The notes under the pieces are model-generated. The model had not been told where the DNA came from. It ran no database searches and was given only the letters and a program-made list of their open reading frames with translations. Below are positions 33,506 through 40,974 of a stretch of DNA of 64,000 nt, in pieces. How positions within the stretch are numbered: position 1 is the stretch's first letter; each line of letters starts with the position of its first letter. The DNA is taken from assembly GCA_963780165.1 (NCBI GenBank), contig CAWABB010000004.1, positions 186,001-250,000 on the forward strand. Direction: 5' to 3'. Origin of the DNA: CAWABB01 sp963780165 (GTDB taxonomy: Bacteria; Bacteroidota; Ignavibacteria; UBA10030; UBA6906). A program made the translations under genes and the position numbers.

Positions 33506-35092
33506 ATGTTACTCATTCCAACTCTACCCTTCCGTTCACAGGGCCTCGATCGCCGGCGAACATGGCCCGACCTTGCCATTCCGGCTCTTCTTGCGCTGCT
33601 TCAGTTCATCCTCCAGGTGGCGTTCCACGATCGTTACGGGTACTTCCGTGACGAGCTCTATTATATGGCGTGCAGCGACCACCTGGGTTGGGGATATGTG
33701 GACCAACCCCCCTTTTCGATCGCGCTGCTCTGGGCGAGTCGGGCGATTCTCGGAGACTCGCTTCAAGCGATTCGTCTGTTGCCGTCGCTTGCCGGAGCAG
33801 CCGTGGTGATCCTTGCTGCGCTGATGGCGAGGCGGCTCGGAGGATCCCGCGCCACCCAGGGATTCGCGTCGCTGGCCGTCGTTGTGGCTCCCGTGCTTCT
33901 GGGGCATGGCCGCTATTTCTCGATGAACCCCTTCGATGTACTGTTCTGGGCGCTCGCCCTCTACATCCTCCTTCTCATCTTTTCCGGGGAGTCGCCACGG
34001 CTCTGGCTCCTCTTCGGCGTAATCATCGGGCTTGGCCTGCTCAACAAATACTCCATCGGGTTCCTGTGCATTGCGCTCGTCGTCGGCCTCGTGCTCACCC
34101 AGCACCGGAAGATCCTCCTGAGTGCATGGTTCTGGCTCGGCGTGATCGTGGCCTCGGTGCTCTTCCTTCCGCACGTGCTGTGGCAGGTCGCACACGGGTT
34201 CCCGAGCCTCGAGTTCATGCGAAACGCAAGCACGTACAAGAATGTCGACATGAGCGCTCTGGAGTTCATGGGTGGGCAGGTTCAGTTCCTGAACCCCGCA
34301 GCAGCGCCATTGTGGCTCCTTGGCGTGTACTTCTTTCTGGCTCGTCCCGAAGCCAGGCAATATCGACCGTTTGGATGGATCTATTGCAGCCTCGTAATCC
34401 TGATGGTTGTCACCAAAGCCAAAGTATACTATCTGTCGCCGGTCTATCCGGTGCTGTTCGCCGGAGGGGCAGTTTGCCTCGAGCGGCTCCTGAAGCCACA
34501 GGTCGGGAGGTGGGTGCGGCCTGCCTATGCGAGTGTACTCGTAGCGATTGGCCTGATCGGTCTTCCGTTTGCCCTTCCCGTGCTGCCGGTTGACGCGTTC
34601 ATAGCGTATCAGGACCGGCTCGGCATGAAGCCCAAAGCTGAGGAGACCAACCGCGTCGGGGCGCTCCCACAGTCCTATGCCGATCAGTTCGGGTGGGAGG
34701 AGTTCGTTGCCATGATTGACGGAGCATACAGGACGTTGTCGCCGGACGAACAGGCGCAGTGCGTGATCTATGTGAGAAATTATGGCGAGGCGGGGGCAGT
34801 CGATTTCTTCGGGAAGAAGTATGCGCTGCCAAACGCTCTCTGCGCCCACAACAGCTACTGGCTGTGGGGGCCCGGGACGCGCGCGGGTGCGGTGTCCATC
34901 GTCGTGGGTGCCCATCGGGCCCTTGCGGAGAACCTGGATGATCTGGGGCGCGCGTTCGACGAGGTGACGCTGGTCGGGACCACCGACTCGAAGTACGCGA
35001 TGCCGTTTGAGGTCGGCCGGCAGATCTTTCTGTGCAAAGGAATGAAGACGAGCTTCCAGGCGATCTGGCCGACCGAGAAGTTCTACATATGA
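33506..35092 (+). CDS. GT39-family (PMT/ArnT-type) membrane glycosyltransferase
   Basis: 528 residues from ATG 33506; the frame upstream crosses the CBS gene end without homology. About ten hydrophobic helices and a periplasmic C-terminal domain of ~150 residues match the GT-C fold. The first large loop after helix 1 has YGYFRDELYYMACSDHLGWG followed by VDQPP, the acidic catalytic loop of the PMT_2 group. Enzymes of this family transfer a sugar from a polyprenyl-phosphate donor to lipid A, protein or other envelope acceptors. The acceptor is not evident. A YxxxYP-type region (KVYYLSPVYPVLFAGG) marks the membrane-periplasm border. Confidence 0.85.
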   Translation: MLLIPTLPFRSQGLDRRRTWPDLAIPALLALLQFILQVAFHDRYGYFRDELYYMACSDHLGWGYVDQPPFSIALLWASRAILGDSLQAIRLLPSLAGAAVVILAALMARRLGGSRATQGFASLAVVVAPVLLGHGRYFSMNPFDVLFWALALYILLLIFSGESPRLWLLFGVIIGLGLLNKYSIGFLCIALVVGLVLTQHRKILLSAWFWLGVIVASVLFLPHVLWQVAHGFPSLEFMRNASTYKNVDMSALEFMGGQVQFLNPAAAPLWLLGVYFFLARPEARQYRPFGWIYCSLVILMVVTKAKVYYLSPVYPVLFAGGAVCLERLLKPQVGRWVRPAYASVLVAIGLIGLPFALPVLPVDAFIAYQDRLGMKPKAEETNRVGALPQSYADQFGWEEFVAMIDGAYRTLSPDEQAQCVIYVRNYGEAGAVDFFGKKYALPNALCAHNSYWLWGPGTRAGAVSIVVGAHRALAENLDDLGRAFDEVTLVGTTDSKYAMPFEVGRQIFLCKGMKTSFQAIWPTEKFYI

Positions 35093-35140
35093 CGACCGGA
35101 TCGAATCGCTCCAGTCACCAGTAAGGAGAGGACAACGCTC

Positions 35141-35884
35141 GTGGCTCTACGGGAAGAATTCGAAAGGGAAGGGAACTGGCTCTTCCGATGGAGAAGCTAT
35201 TTGCCGCTGGTACTTCTCGTCCTGGTTCTCATTGTGATGGAAGAGTTCACGTATCTGGGGAACAGCATGACCCTGGACATCGTGTGGGAGGTTGTCTGTG
35301 TCCTGGTAAGTTCGGTGGGCCTTGTTGTCCGGGCATTCACGATCGGGTACGCTCCGCGAGGGACGTCGGGCAGGAACACGGCGGGGCAGATGGCTGAAGT
35401 GCTCAATACCAGGGGGATCTATTCGATTGTGAGGCATCCGCTGTATCTCGGCAACTTCATCATGTGGTTGGGGCTCTCTCTCTTCCCGCACCTGTGGTGG
35501 CTGACGGTCATCTACGTCCTGGCGTTCTGGCTGTACTACGAGCGGATCATGTATGCCGAAGAGCAGTTCCTGCGGGGAAAGTTCGGCGACCAATATGACG
35601 CGTGGGCGGAGAAAACCCCTCCGTTCATCCCGAACGTGAAGCTATGGAGGCCGCCGGACCTTCCTTTCTCGTTCCGGAACGTCCTTCGGCGTGAGTACAA
35701 CGGTTTCTTTGCCATGATCGTGACGTTCTTCGTGCTCGAAGTCCGGGGCGATCTCGCGGTGGAGGGGAGATTGATGTTTGAGACCGGCTGGTTGATCCTG
35801 CTCGGAGTCAGCTTCGTGATCTGGCTTGTGCTGCGGACGCTAAAGCGAAAGACCGCAATTCTAGATGTTGAAGGGAGGCAGTAA
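35141..35884 (+). CDS. Isoprenylcysteine carboxyl methyltransferase-like (ICMT/PEMT) membrane methyltransferase
   Basis: 247 residues from GTG 35141, with AAGGAGAGG about 9 bases upstream. It has five to six hydrophobic segments and the family core IVRHPLYLGNFIMWLG followed by YYERIMYAEEQFLRGKFGDQYDAW, where the RHPxYxG and E-E residues bind S-adenosylmethionine. Proteins of this type methylate lipids or membrane-anchored carboxylates; LmtA of Leptospira, in the same superfamily, methylates lipid A. It follows a GT39-type glycosyltransferase by 48 bases, so envelope lipid modification is a reasonable inference. Confidence 0.8.
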   Translation: MALREEFEREGNWLFRWRSYLPLVLLVLVLIVMEEFTYLGNSMTLDIVWEVVCVLVSSVGLVVRAFTIGYAPRGTSGRNTAGQMAEVLNTRGIYSIVRHPLYLGNFIMWLGLSLFPHLWWLTVIYVLAFWLYYERIMYAEEQFLRGKFGDQYDAWAEKTPPFIPNVKLWRPPDLPFSFRNVLRREYNGFFAMIVTFFVLEVRGDLAVEGRLMFETGWLILLGVSFVIWLVLRTLKRKTAILDVEGRQ

Positions 35885-35978
35885 GGCTGTCCCCCTGCCA
35901 CTCCCGGGCGGGCGAGGCTCCCAAGGCTTATGCCCGCGGCTTGCTCCGGCACCTCAGTTGGCATGGATATTGTAAAAA

Positions 35979-35986
35979 CGTTTCGA
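35979..35986. promoter_or_regulatory. Candidate LacI-family operator, upstream copy
   Basis: CGTTTCGA within AAAACGTTTCGATA, a near-palindrome around a central CG. The same 8 bases recur at 36065, both in the gap before the LacI-family gene. Confidence 0.4.
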
Positions 35987-36029
35987 TACAAGAATCCTCT
36001 CTGTTGGCCCACATATCATGTTTTTTCTG

Positions 36030-36057
36030 TTGACTTTCTCGAAAATCCGCTTATCTT
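36030..36057 (+). promoter_or_regulatory. Candidate sigma70-type promoter for the LacI-family gene
   Basis: TTGACT (36030-36035), 16 bases, TATCTT (36052-36057). The region is AT-rich against its neighbours. The predicted start of transcription falls at about 36064, inside the second operator-like site. Confidence 0.5.
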
Positions 36058-36064
36058 AGAGAAG

Positions 36065-36072
36065 CGTTTCGA
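36065..36072. promoter_or_regulatory. Candidate LacI-family operator, downstream copy
   Basis: CGTTTCGA inside GAAGCGTTTCGAGA, with a one-mismatch palindrome GAAGC|GTTTC centred on CG as in many LacI/GalR operators. It lies just after the candidate -10 box, fitting repression of the regulator's own promoter. Confidence 0.45.
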
Positions 36073-36136
36073 GACTCACCTCATCCGTTGACTGGATTTA
36101 CCACCGATTTTCCCACCGCAGGAAGCAGGTGATCCG

Positions 36137-37204
36137 GTGAAGCGGCCTAACATCAAGGACGTCGCCAGAGCTGCTGGCTGCTCCCTTTCCACCGTGTCCC
36201 TGGTTGTGAACAACCGGGGGTACGTGAGCGAGGAGATGCGGCAGCATGTCCTGAAAGTCGTCGAGGACCTGGGCTACCATCCCACGCGCTCGGCTCGTGG
36301 CCTCGCGTCGAAAACGAGCGGGAACATCGGGTTTATCCTTCGCGAGGACCACTTCTCCAAGGCTGAGCCATTCTATACCAGGGTCTTTCTCGGAGCCGAG
36401 TTTGCTGCCCGCGACCTGAAGTACTATCTGCTCCTCACCACAGTTGCGTCACGATTCACGGAAGATGACCTCCCGCGCTTTCTTCACGAAAGGAACGTTG
36501 ACGGCGTGATCATAGCCGGCAAAGTCGATCTCCAACTCCTGGAGCGTATCGACCACTTCGGGCTTCCGGTGCTGCTCGTCGATTTCGAGGTCAAGCGCAA
36601 GCGGTATCCCGCCGTGCTGATCGACAATCGCGGTGGAGCGCGCCTGGCGGTGACACATCTGTTATCCCTGGGGCACCGCGGGATTGCGTTCGTCTGCGGC
36701 GATGTCGATCATCCGAGTCTTACCGAGCGCCTCCTGGGATACCGTGAAACGCTCGCGGAATTCGGCATCACGCCGCCCGATTCGTTCATCGAAACATCTG
36801 AACCCAATTCCAATTCTTCCTGCGGCGCCCGGGCTATGGCCCGGCTCCTTGAGCGGCGACCCCTGCCCACGGCCGTCTTTGCCGCCAACGATGCCATGGC
36901 GGTCGGATGCATGCAGGAGACCCGGAAGGCCGGGCTTCGTGTGCCTGACGATATCGCCATCGTGGGATTCGACGATGTCGAAACCAGCATCCTTGTCCAA
37001 CCCCGGCTCACGACAGTGCGCGTGCGCAAAGAAGAGCTCGGGCGTCATGCGGTCGAACAACTTGCCGGTATCATCCTCAAGGGGACCACGCACGTCATCA
37101 CGACGCATGTTCCGGTCGAGCTGATTGTGCGCGAGTCCAGTGGCCACCACAGTACCCCGGCCGGGTCCGGGGAACATCTTGTTTCAAGTGAGAGAAGTTC
37201 ATGA
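36137..37204 (+). CDS. LacI/GalR-family transcriptional regulator
   Basis: 355 residues from GTG 36137 (AGGTG upstream). Residues 5-55 are the LacI helix-turn-helix and hinge: IKDVARAAGCSLSTVSLVVN and YHPTRSARGLAS. Residues ~60-340 are the periplasmic-binding-protein-like ligand domain with the usual IGFILRED, GVIIAGK, RGIAFVCGD, AVFAANDAMAVGCM and VPDDIAIVGFDDVE segments. It is the first gene of a long same-strand glycan locus, so a sugar (possibly a manno-oligosaccharide) is the likely effector. Two operator-like sites and a promoter lie upstream, suggesting autoregulation. Only 32 bases separate it from the next gene, so it may be cotranscribed with it. Confidence 0.92.
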   Translation: MKRPNIKDVARAAGCSLSTVSLVVNNRGYVSEEMRQHVLKVVEDLGYHPTRSARGLASKTSGNIGFILREDHFSKAEPFYTRVFLGAEFAARDLKYYLLLTTVASRFTEDDLPRFLHERNVDGVIIAGKVDLQLLERIDHFGLPVLLVDFEVKRKRYPAVLIDNRGGARLAVTHLLSLGHRGIAFVCGDVDHPSLTERLLGYRETLAEFGITPPDSFIETSEPNSNSSCGARAMARLLERRPLPTAVFAANDAMAVGCMQETRKAGLRVPDDIAIVGFDDVETSILVQPRLTTVRVRKEELGRHAVEQLAGIILKGTTHVITTHVPVELIVRESSGHHSTPAGSGEHLVSSERSS

Positions 37205-37236
37205 TCCTGTTTCCATCATTCAACACGGAGGACCGT

Positions 37237-40200
37237 ATGCGATGGCGTAGCATAGTACTGTTTCTTTGCATCCTTGCCGTCGGCGGTGTAGCCACGGCAT
37301 TTGCGCAGACACCCAACATCAACCAGATCGGCGGCTTTGAGGGGACATTGCCGGCGTTCTGGAACATGGGGAACACGGGCGGAGCGTCGCTGAGCTGGGC
37401 GACAGACCAGCACCGTTCGGGGTTGCGCTCGATGAAGATCGAGAAGACGACGACGGGTGACAGCTCGGCCTGGGTGTCGGACAACATGTGCGACATCTGG
37501 TCGCCGACACACTCGAAGAACGTGGATATCTTCCTTGGGACGTGGGTACGGACCGAGGGTGTGAACGTGAACCCTGCGACGGAAGATGCGAAGTGGTATA
37601 TGGCGTGGGAGTTCTACGACACCCTTGGTGTGCCGATCGGGACGTTCCAGTTGCCGATTCCGCAGTCGGTGGCGTCGACGGGAGCATTTGTGGCTGACAC
37701 GAACAGTCCCGGAGACGTGATCCTGCCAAAGGACTCGTACACGACGATCATCAAGTTCGTGGCGGGGAAGAACGCGACAGGGACGGTCTGGGTTGACGAC
37801 ATCATGTTCTACGGTCGTGCGGGCCAGTGGGCTGGACAGCACTGGGGTTCGAACCTGGAATACCCGACGGGCTGGTACTACTGGATGCCGCCGATCGGAG
37901 GCAATGACGGCGAGCTGACCAAGGGGTACGAGAACACGGTGGTGACGACGGAGGCGGCGCACAGCGGGTCGAAGTCGCTGAAGTTCAACCTGCCGTTCGA
38001 CCGTGAAACCCAGGATGGATTCGTGGGTGCACGGAGGGTTTCCCTCAGCAGTCTGGGTGGCGGCATACAAGAAGGCGACCATCTCCGCATGACGGTCTGG
38101 TTGAAGGGAGCGAACCTGGTGCCGGATTCGGCGGCGCTGTATCCGGGGACGTGGTCGGTGGGGTTGACGCCGCTGTGGTTCGCCAAGGGCGGCAACAACG
38201 ACGGGTACGACGTGATACAGGCGAACGACTTCACGTGGCAGTTCCCGGCGGCGACGTCCTTTGACTGGGCGCCGTACACGCTGGACGTGACGGTGCCGGC
38301 GGGGGCAAAGGTGCTGGAGGTCCGCCTGCACGTGTATTCCCGGTTCACCGGGACGATCTACTGGGACGATCTGACGGTGGAGAAGCTGGACGTTCCACAG
38401 ATCACGGAGATCGGCGGGTTTGAGGGGACATTGCCGGCGTTCTGGAACATGGGGAACACGGGCGGAGCGTCGCTGAGCTGGGCGACAGACCAGCACCGTT
38501 CGGGGTTGCGCTCGATGAAGATCGAGAAGACGACGACGGGTGACAGCTCGGCCTGGGTGTCGGACAACATGTGCGATATCTGGTCGCCGACACACTCGAA
38601 GAACGTGGATATCTTCCTTGGGACGTGGGTACGGACCGAGGGTGTGAACGTGAACCCTGCGACGGAAGATGCGAAGTGGTATATGGCGTGGGAGTTTTAC
38701 GACACCCTTGGTGTGCCGATCGGGACGTTCCAGTTGCCGATTCCGCAGTCGGTGGCGTCGACGGGAGCATTTGTGGCTGACACGAACAGTCCCGGAGACG
38801 TGATCCTGCCAAAGGACTCGTACACGACGATCATCAAGTTCGTGGCGGGGAAGAACGCGACGGGGACGGTCTGGGTTGACGACATCATGTTCTACGGTCG
38901 TGCGGGCCAGTGGGCCGGACAGCACTGGGGTTCGAACCTGGAATACCCGACGGGCTGGTACTACTGGATGCCGCCGATCGGAGGCAATGACGGTGAGCTG
39001 ACCAAGGGGTACGAGAACACGGTGGTGACGACGGAGGCGGCGCACAGCGGGTTGAAGTCGCTGAAGTTCAACCTGCCGTTCGACCGTGAAACCCAGGACG
39101 GCTTCGTGGGTGCCCGGAGGGTGGTGTTCGACGATGGCGGAACAATGCTGACAAATATGCCGGTCGACATCACGAAGGTGGCTGGGGCAAAAGAAGGCGA
39201 CCATCTCCGCATGACGGTCTGGTTGAAGGGAGCGAACCTGGTGCCGGATTCGGCGGCGCTGTATCCGGGGACGTGGTCGGTGGGGTTGACGCCGCTGTGG
39301 TTCGCCAAGGGCGGCAACAACGACGGGTACGACGTGATACAGGCGAACGACTTCACGTGGCAGTTCCCGGCGGCGACGTCCTTTGACTGGGCGCCGTACA
39401 CGCTGGACGTGACGGTGCCGGCGGGGGCAAAGGTGCTGGAGGTCCGCCTGCACGTGTATTCCCGGTTCACCGGGACGATCTACTGGGACGATCTGACGGT
39501 GGAGAAGCTGGACGTTCCACAGATCACGGAGATCGGCGGCTTTGAGGGGACATTGCCGGCGTTCTGGAACATGGGGAACACGGGCGGAGCGTCGCTGAGC
39601 TGGGCGACAGACCAGCACCGTTCGGGGTTGCGCTCGATGAAGATCGAGAAGACGACGACGGGTGACAGCTCGGCCTGGGTGTCGGACAACATGTGCGATA
39701 TCTGGTCGCCGACACACTCGAAGAACGTGGATATCTTCCTTGGGACGTGGGTACGGACCGAGGGTGTGAACGTGAACCCTGCGACGGAAGATGCGAAGTG
39801 GTATATGGCGTGGGAGTTTTACGACACCCTTGGTGTGCCGATCGGGACGTTCCAGTTGCCGATTCCGCAGTCGGTGGCGTCGACGGGAGCATTTGTGGCT
39901 GACACGAACAGTCCCGGAGACGTGATCCTGCCAAAGGACTCGTACACGACGATCATCAAGTTCGTGGCGGGGAAGAACGCGACGGGGACGGTCTGGGTTG
40001 ACGACATCATGTTCTACGGTCGTGCGGGCCAGTGGGCTGGACAGCACTGGGGTTCGAACCTGGAATACCCGACGGGCTGGTACTACTGGATGCCGCCGAT
40101 CGGAGGCAATGACGGCGAGCTGACCAAGGGGTACGAGAACACGGTGGTGACGACGGAGGCGGCGCACAGCGGGTTGAAGTCGCTGAAGTTCAACCTGCCG

Positions 40201-40905
40201 TTCGACCGTGAAACCCAGGACGGCTTCGTGGGCATGCGGCGCGTTCCGCTCGATCCATCGATCGTAGAAGGTACGATCCTCAGGCTGAGTGCCTGGTTGA
40301 AGGGAGCGAACCTGGTACCGGATTCGGCGGCGCTGTATCCTGGGACGTGGTCGGTGGGGTTGACGCCGCTGTGGTTCGCCAAGGGCGGGAACAACGACGG
40401 GTACGACGTGATACAGGCGAACGACTTCACGTGGCAGTTCCCTGCGGCGACGTCCTTTGACTGGGCGCCGTACACGCTGGACGTGACAGTGCCGGCGGGG
40501 GCAAAGGTGCTGGAGGTCCGTCTGCACGTGTATTCCCGGTTCACCGGGACGATCTACTGGGACGATGTGACGATTGAAGTCATCGGCACGACCACTGCGG
40601 TGCTGGATCAGAAGGCTGGCGTGCCCACCGTCTACGAGCTGGGGCAGAACTATCCGAACCCCTTCAATCCGTCGACGACCATCAGCTACGGCGTTCCCCA
40701 GAACGGGGAGGTCACGCTCGTGGTCTACGACATGCTCGGGCGGCAGGTACGTGAGCTGGCTCGTGGCTATGCGTCCGCAGGCCGGTACACGGTCACGTGG
40801 GACGGCCACGATGACCATGGCCGTTCGGTCGGTTCAGGCATGTATATCTACCGCCTGATGGCGGGCGATCATGCGATGGTGAACAAGATGGTATTGGTGA
40901 AGTAG
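37237..40905 (+). CDS. T9SS-exported triple-repeat carbohydrate-binding-like surface protein
   Basis: 1222 residues; ATG 37237 has GGAGG 6 bases upstream. The signal peptide ends at TAFAQ. Three tandem units of ~350-374 residues follow, almost identical at DNA level. Each unit has two beta-sandwich modules of the CBM4/9 or galactose-binding type: one begins IGGFEGTLPAFWNMGN and contains SGLRSMKIEKTT, the other begins NLEYPTGWYYWMPP and contains SGSKSLKFNLPF. Each module ends with a WVDDI or YWDDLT strand. A linker and a T9SS type-A sorting domain (YPNPFNPSTTISYGVPQN through MVLVK) close the protein. There is no catalytic motif. Likely a surface glycan-binding protein for this locus; the ligand is unproven. 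Confidence 0.8.
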   Translation: MRWRSIVLFLCILAVGGVATAFAQTPNINQIGGFEGTLPAFWNMGNTGGASLSWATDQHRSGLRSMKIEKTTTGDSSAWVSDNMCDIWSPTHSKNVDIFLGTWVRTEGVNVNPATEDAKWYMAWEFYDTLGVPIGTFQLPIPQSVASTGAFVADTNSPGDVILPKDSYTTIIKFVAGKNATGTVWVDDIMFYGRAGQWAGQHWGSNLEYPTGWYYWMPPIGGNDGELTKGYENTVVTTEAAHSGSKSLKFNLPFDRETQDGFVGARRVSLSSLGGGIQEGDHLRMTVWLKGANLVPDSAALYPGTWSVGLTPLWFAKGGNNDGYDVIQANDFTWQFPAATSFDWAPYTLDVTVPAGAKVLEVRLHVYSRFTGTIYWDDLTVEKLDVPQITEIGGFEGTLPAFWNMGNTGGASLSWATDQHRSGLRSMKIEKTTTGDSSAWVSDNMCDIWSPTHSKNVDIFLGTWVRTEGVNVNPATEDAKWYMAWEFYDTLGVPIGTFQLPIPQSVASTGAFVADTNSPGDVILPKDSYTTIIKFVAGKNATGTVWVDDIMFYGRAGQWAGQHWGSNLEYPTGWYYWMPPIGGNDGELTKGYENTVVTTEAAHSGLKSLKFNLPFDRETQDGFVGARRVVFDDGGTMLTNMPVDITKVAGAKEGDHLRMTVWLKGANLVPDSAALYPGTWSVGLTPLWFAKGGNNDGYDVIQANDFTWQFPAATSFDWAPYTLDVTVPAGAKVLEVRLHVYSRFTGTIYWDDLTVEKLDVPQITEIGGFEGTLPAFWNMGNTGGASLSWATDQHRSGLRSMKIEKTTTGDSSAWVSDNMCDIWSPTHSKNVDIFLGTWVRTEGVNVNPATEDAKWYMAWEFYDTLGVPIGTFQLPIPQSVASTGAFVADTNSPGDVILPKDSYTTIIKFVAGKNATGTVWVDDIMFYGRAGQWAGQHWGSNLEYPTGWYYWMPPIGGNDGELTKGYENTVVTTEAAHSGLKSLKFNLPFDRETQDGFVGMRRVPLDPSIVEGTILRLSAWLKGANLVPDSAALYPGTWSVGLTPLWFAKGGNNDGYDVIQANDFTWQFPAATSFDWAPYTLDVTVPAGAKVLEVRLHVYSRFTGTIYWDDVTIEVIGTTTAVLDQKAGVPTVYELGQNYPNPFNPSTTISYGVPQNGEVTLVVYDMLGRQVRELARGYASAGRYTVTWDGHDDHGRSVGSGMYIYRLMAGDHAMVNKMVLVK
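37327..38409 (+). repeat. 1.08-kb tandem repeat, unit 1
   Basis: Coding repeat of 361 codons starting at the IGGFEG codons. It differs from the other units mainly in a short island (38038-38070) after the conserved DGFVGARRV codons. Confidence 0.9.
38410..39531 (+). repeat. 1.12-kb tandem repeat, unit 2
   Basis: 374 codons, nearly identical to unit 1 outside the island at 39121-39192, which is 13 codons longer and unrelated in sequence. Confidence 0.9.
39532..40578 (+). repeat. 1.05-kb tandem repeat, unit 3
   Basis: About 349 codons, nearly identical to the others except for the island at about 40231-40290 and the end, where it runs into the sorting-domain linker. Confidence 0.9.
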
Positions 40906-40914
40906 CAACCCTGT

Positions 40915-40946
40915 GCGAGGGGCCGCCTCCGAAGGCGGCCCCTCGC
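40915..40946 (+). terminator. Perfect 14-bp intercistronic hairpin
   Basis: GCGAGGGGCCGCCT (40915-40928) pairs perfectly with AGGCGGCCCCTCGC (40933-40946) around a 4-base loop, 9 bases after the repeat-protein stop. No U tract follows, so it may be a partial terminator or 3'-end protector. It would raise the repeat protein over the TonB receptor. Confidence 0.6.
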
Positions 40947-40974
40947 CTGTTGTATGAAGCACAGGAGAGTCACC

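Noticed and set aside
37216..40818. 1200-residue minus-strand reading frame antisense to the repeat protein
   Set aside because: It is the shadow of a GC-rich tandem-repeat gene. It has no domain, no ribosome site and Arg/His-rich composition typical of antisense frames.
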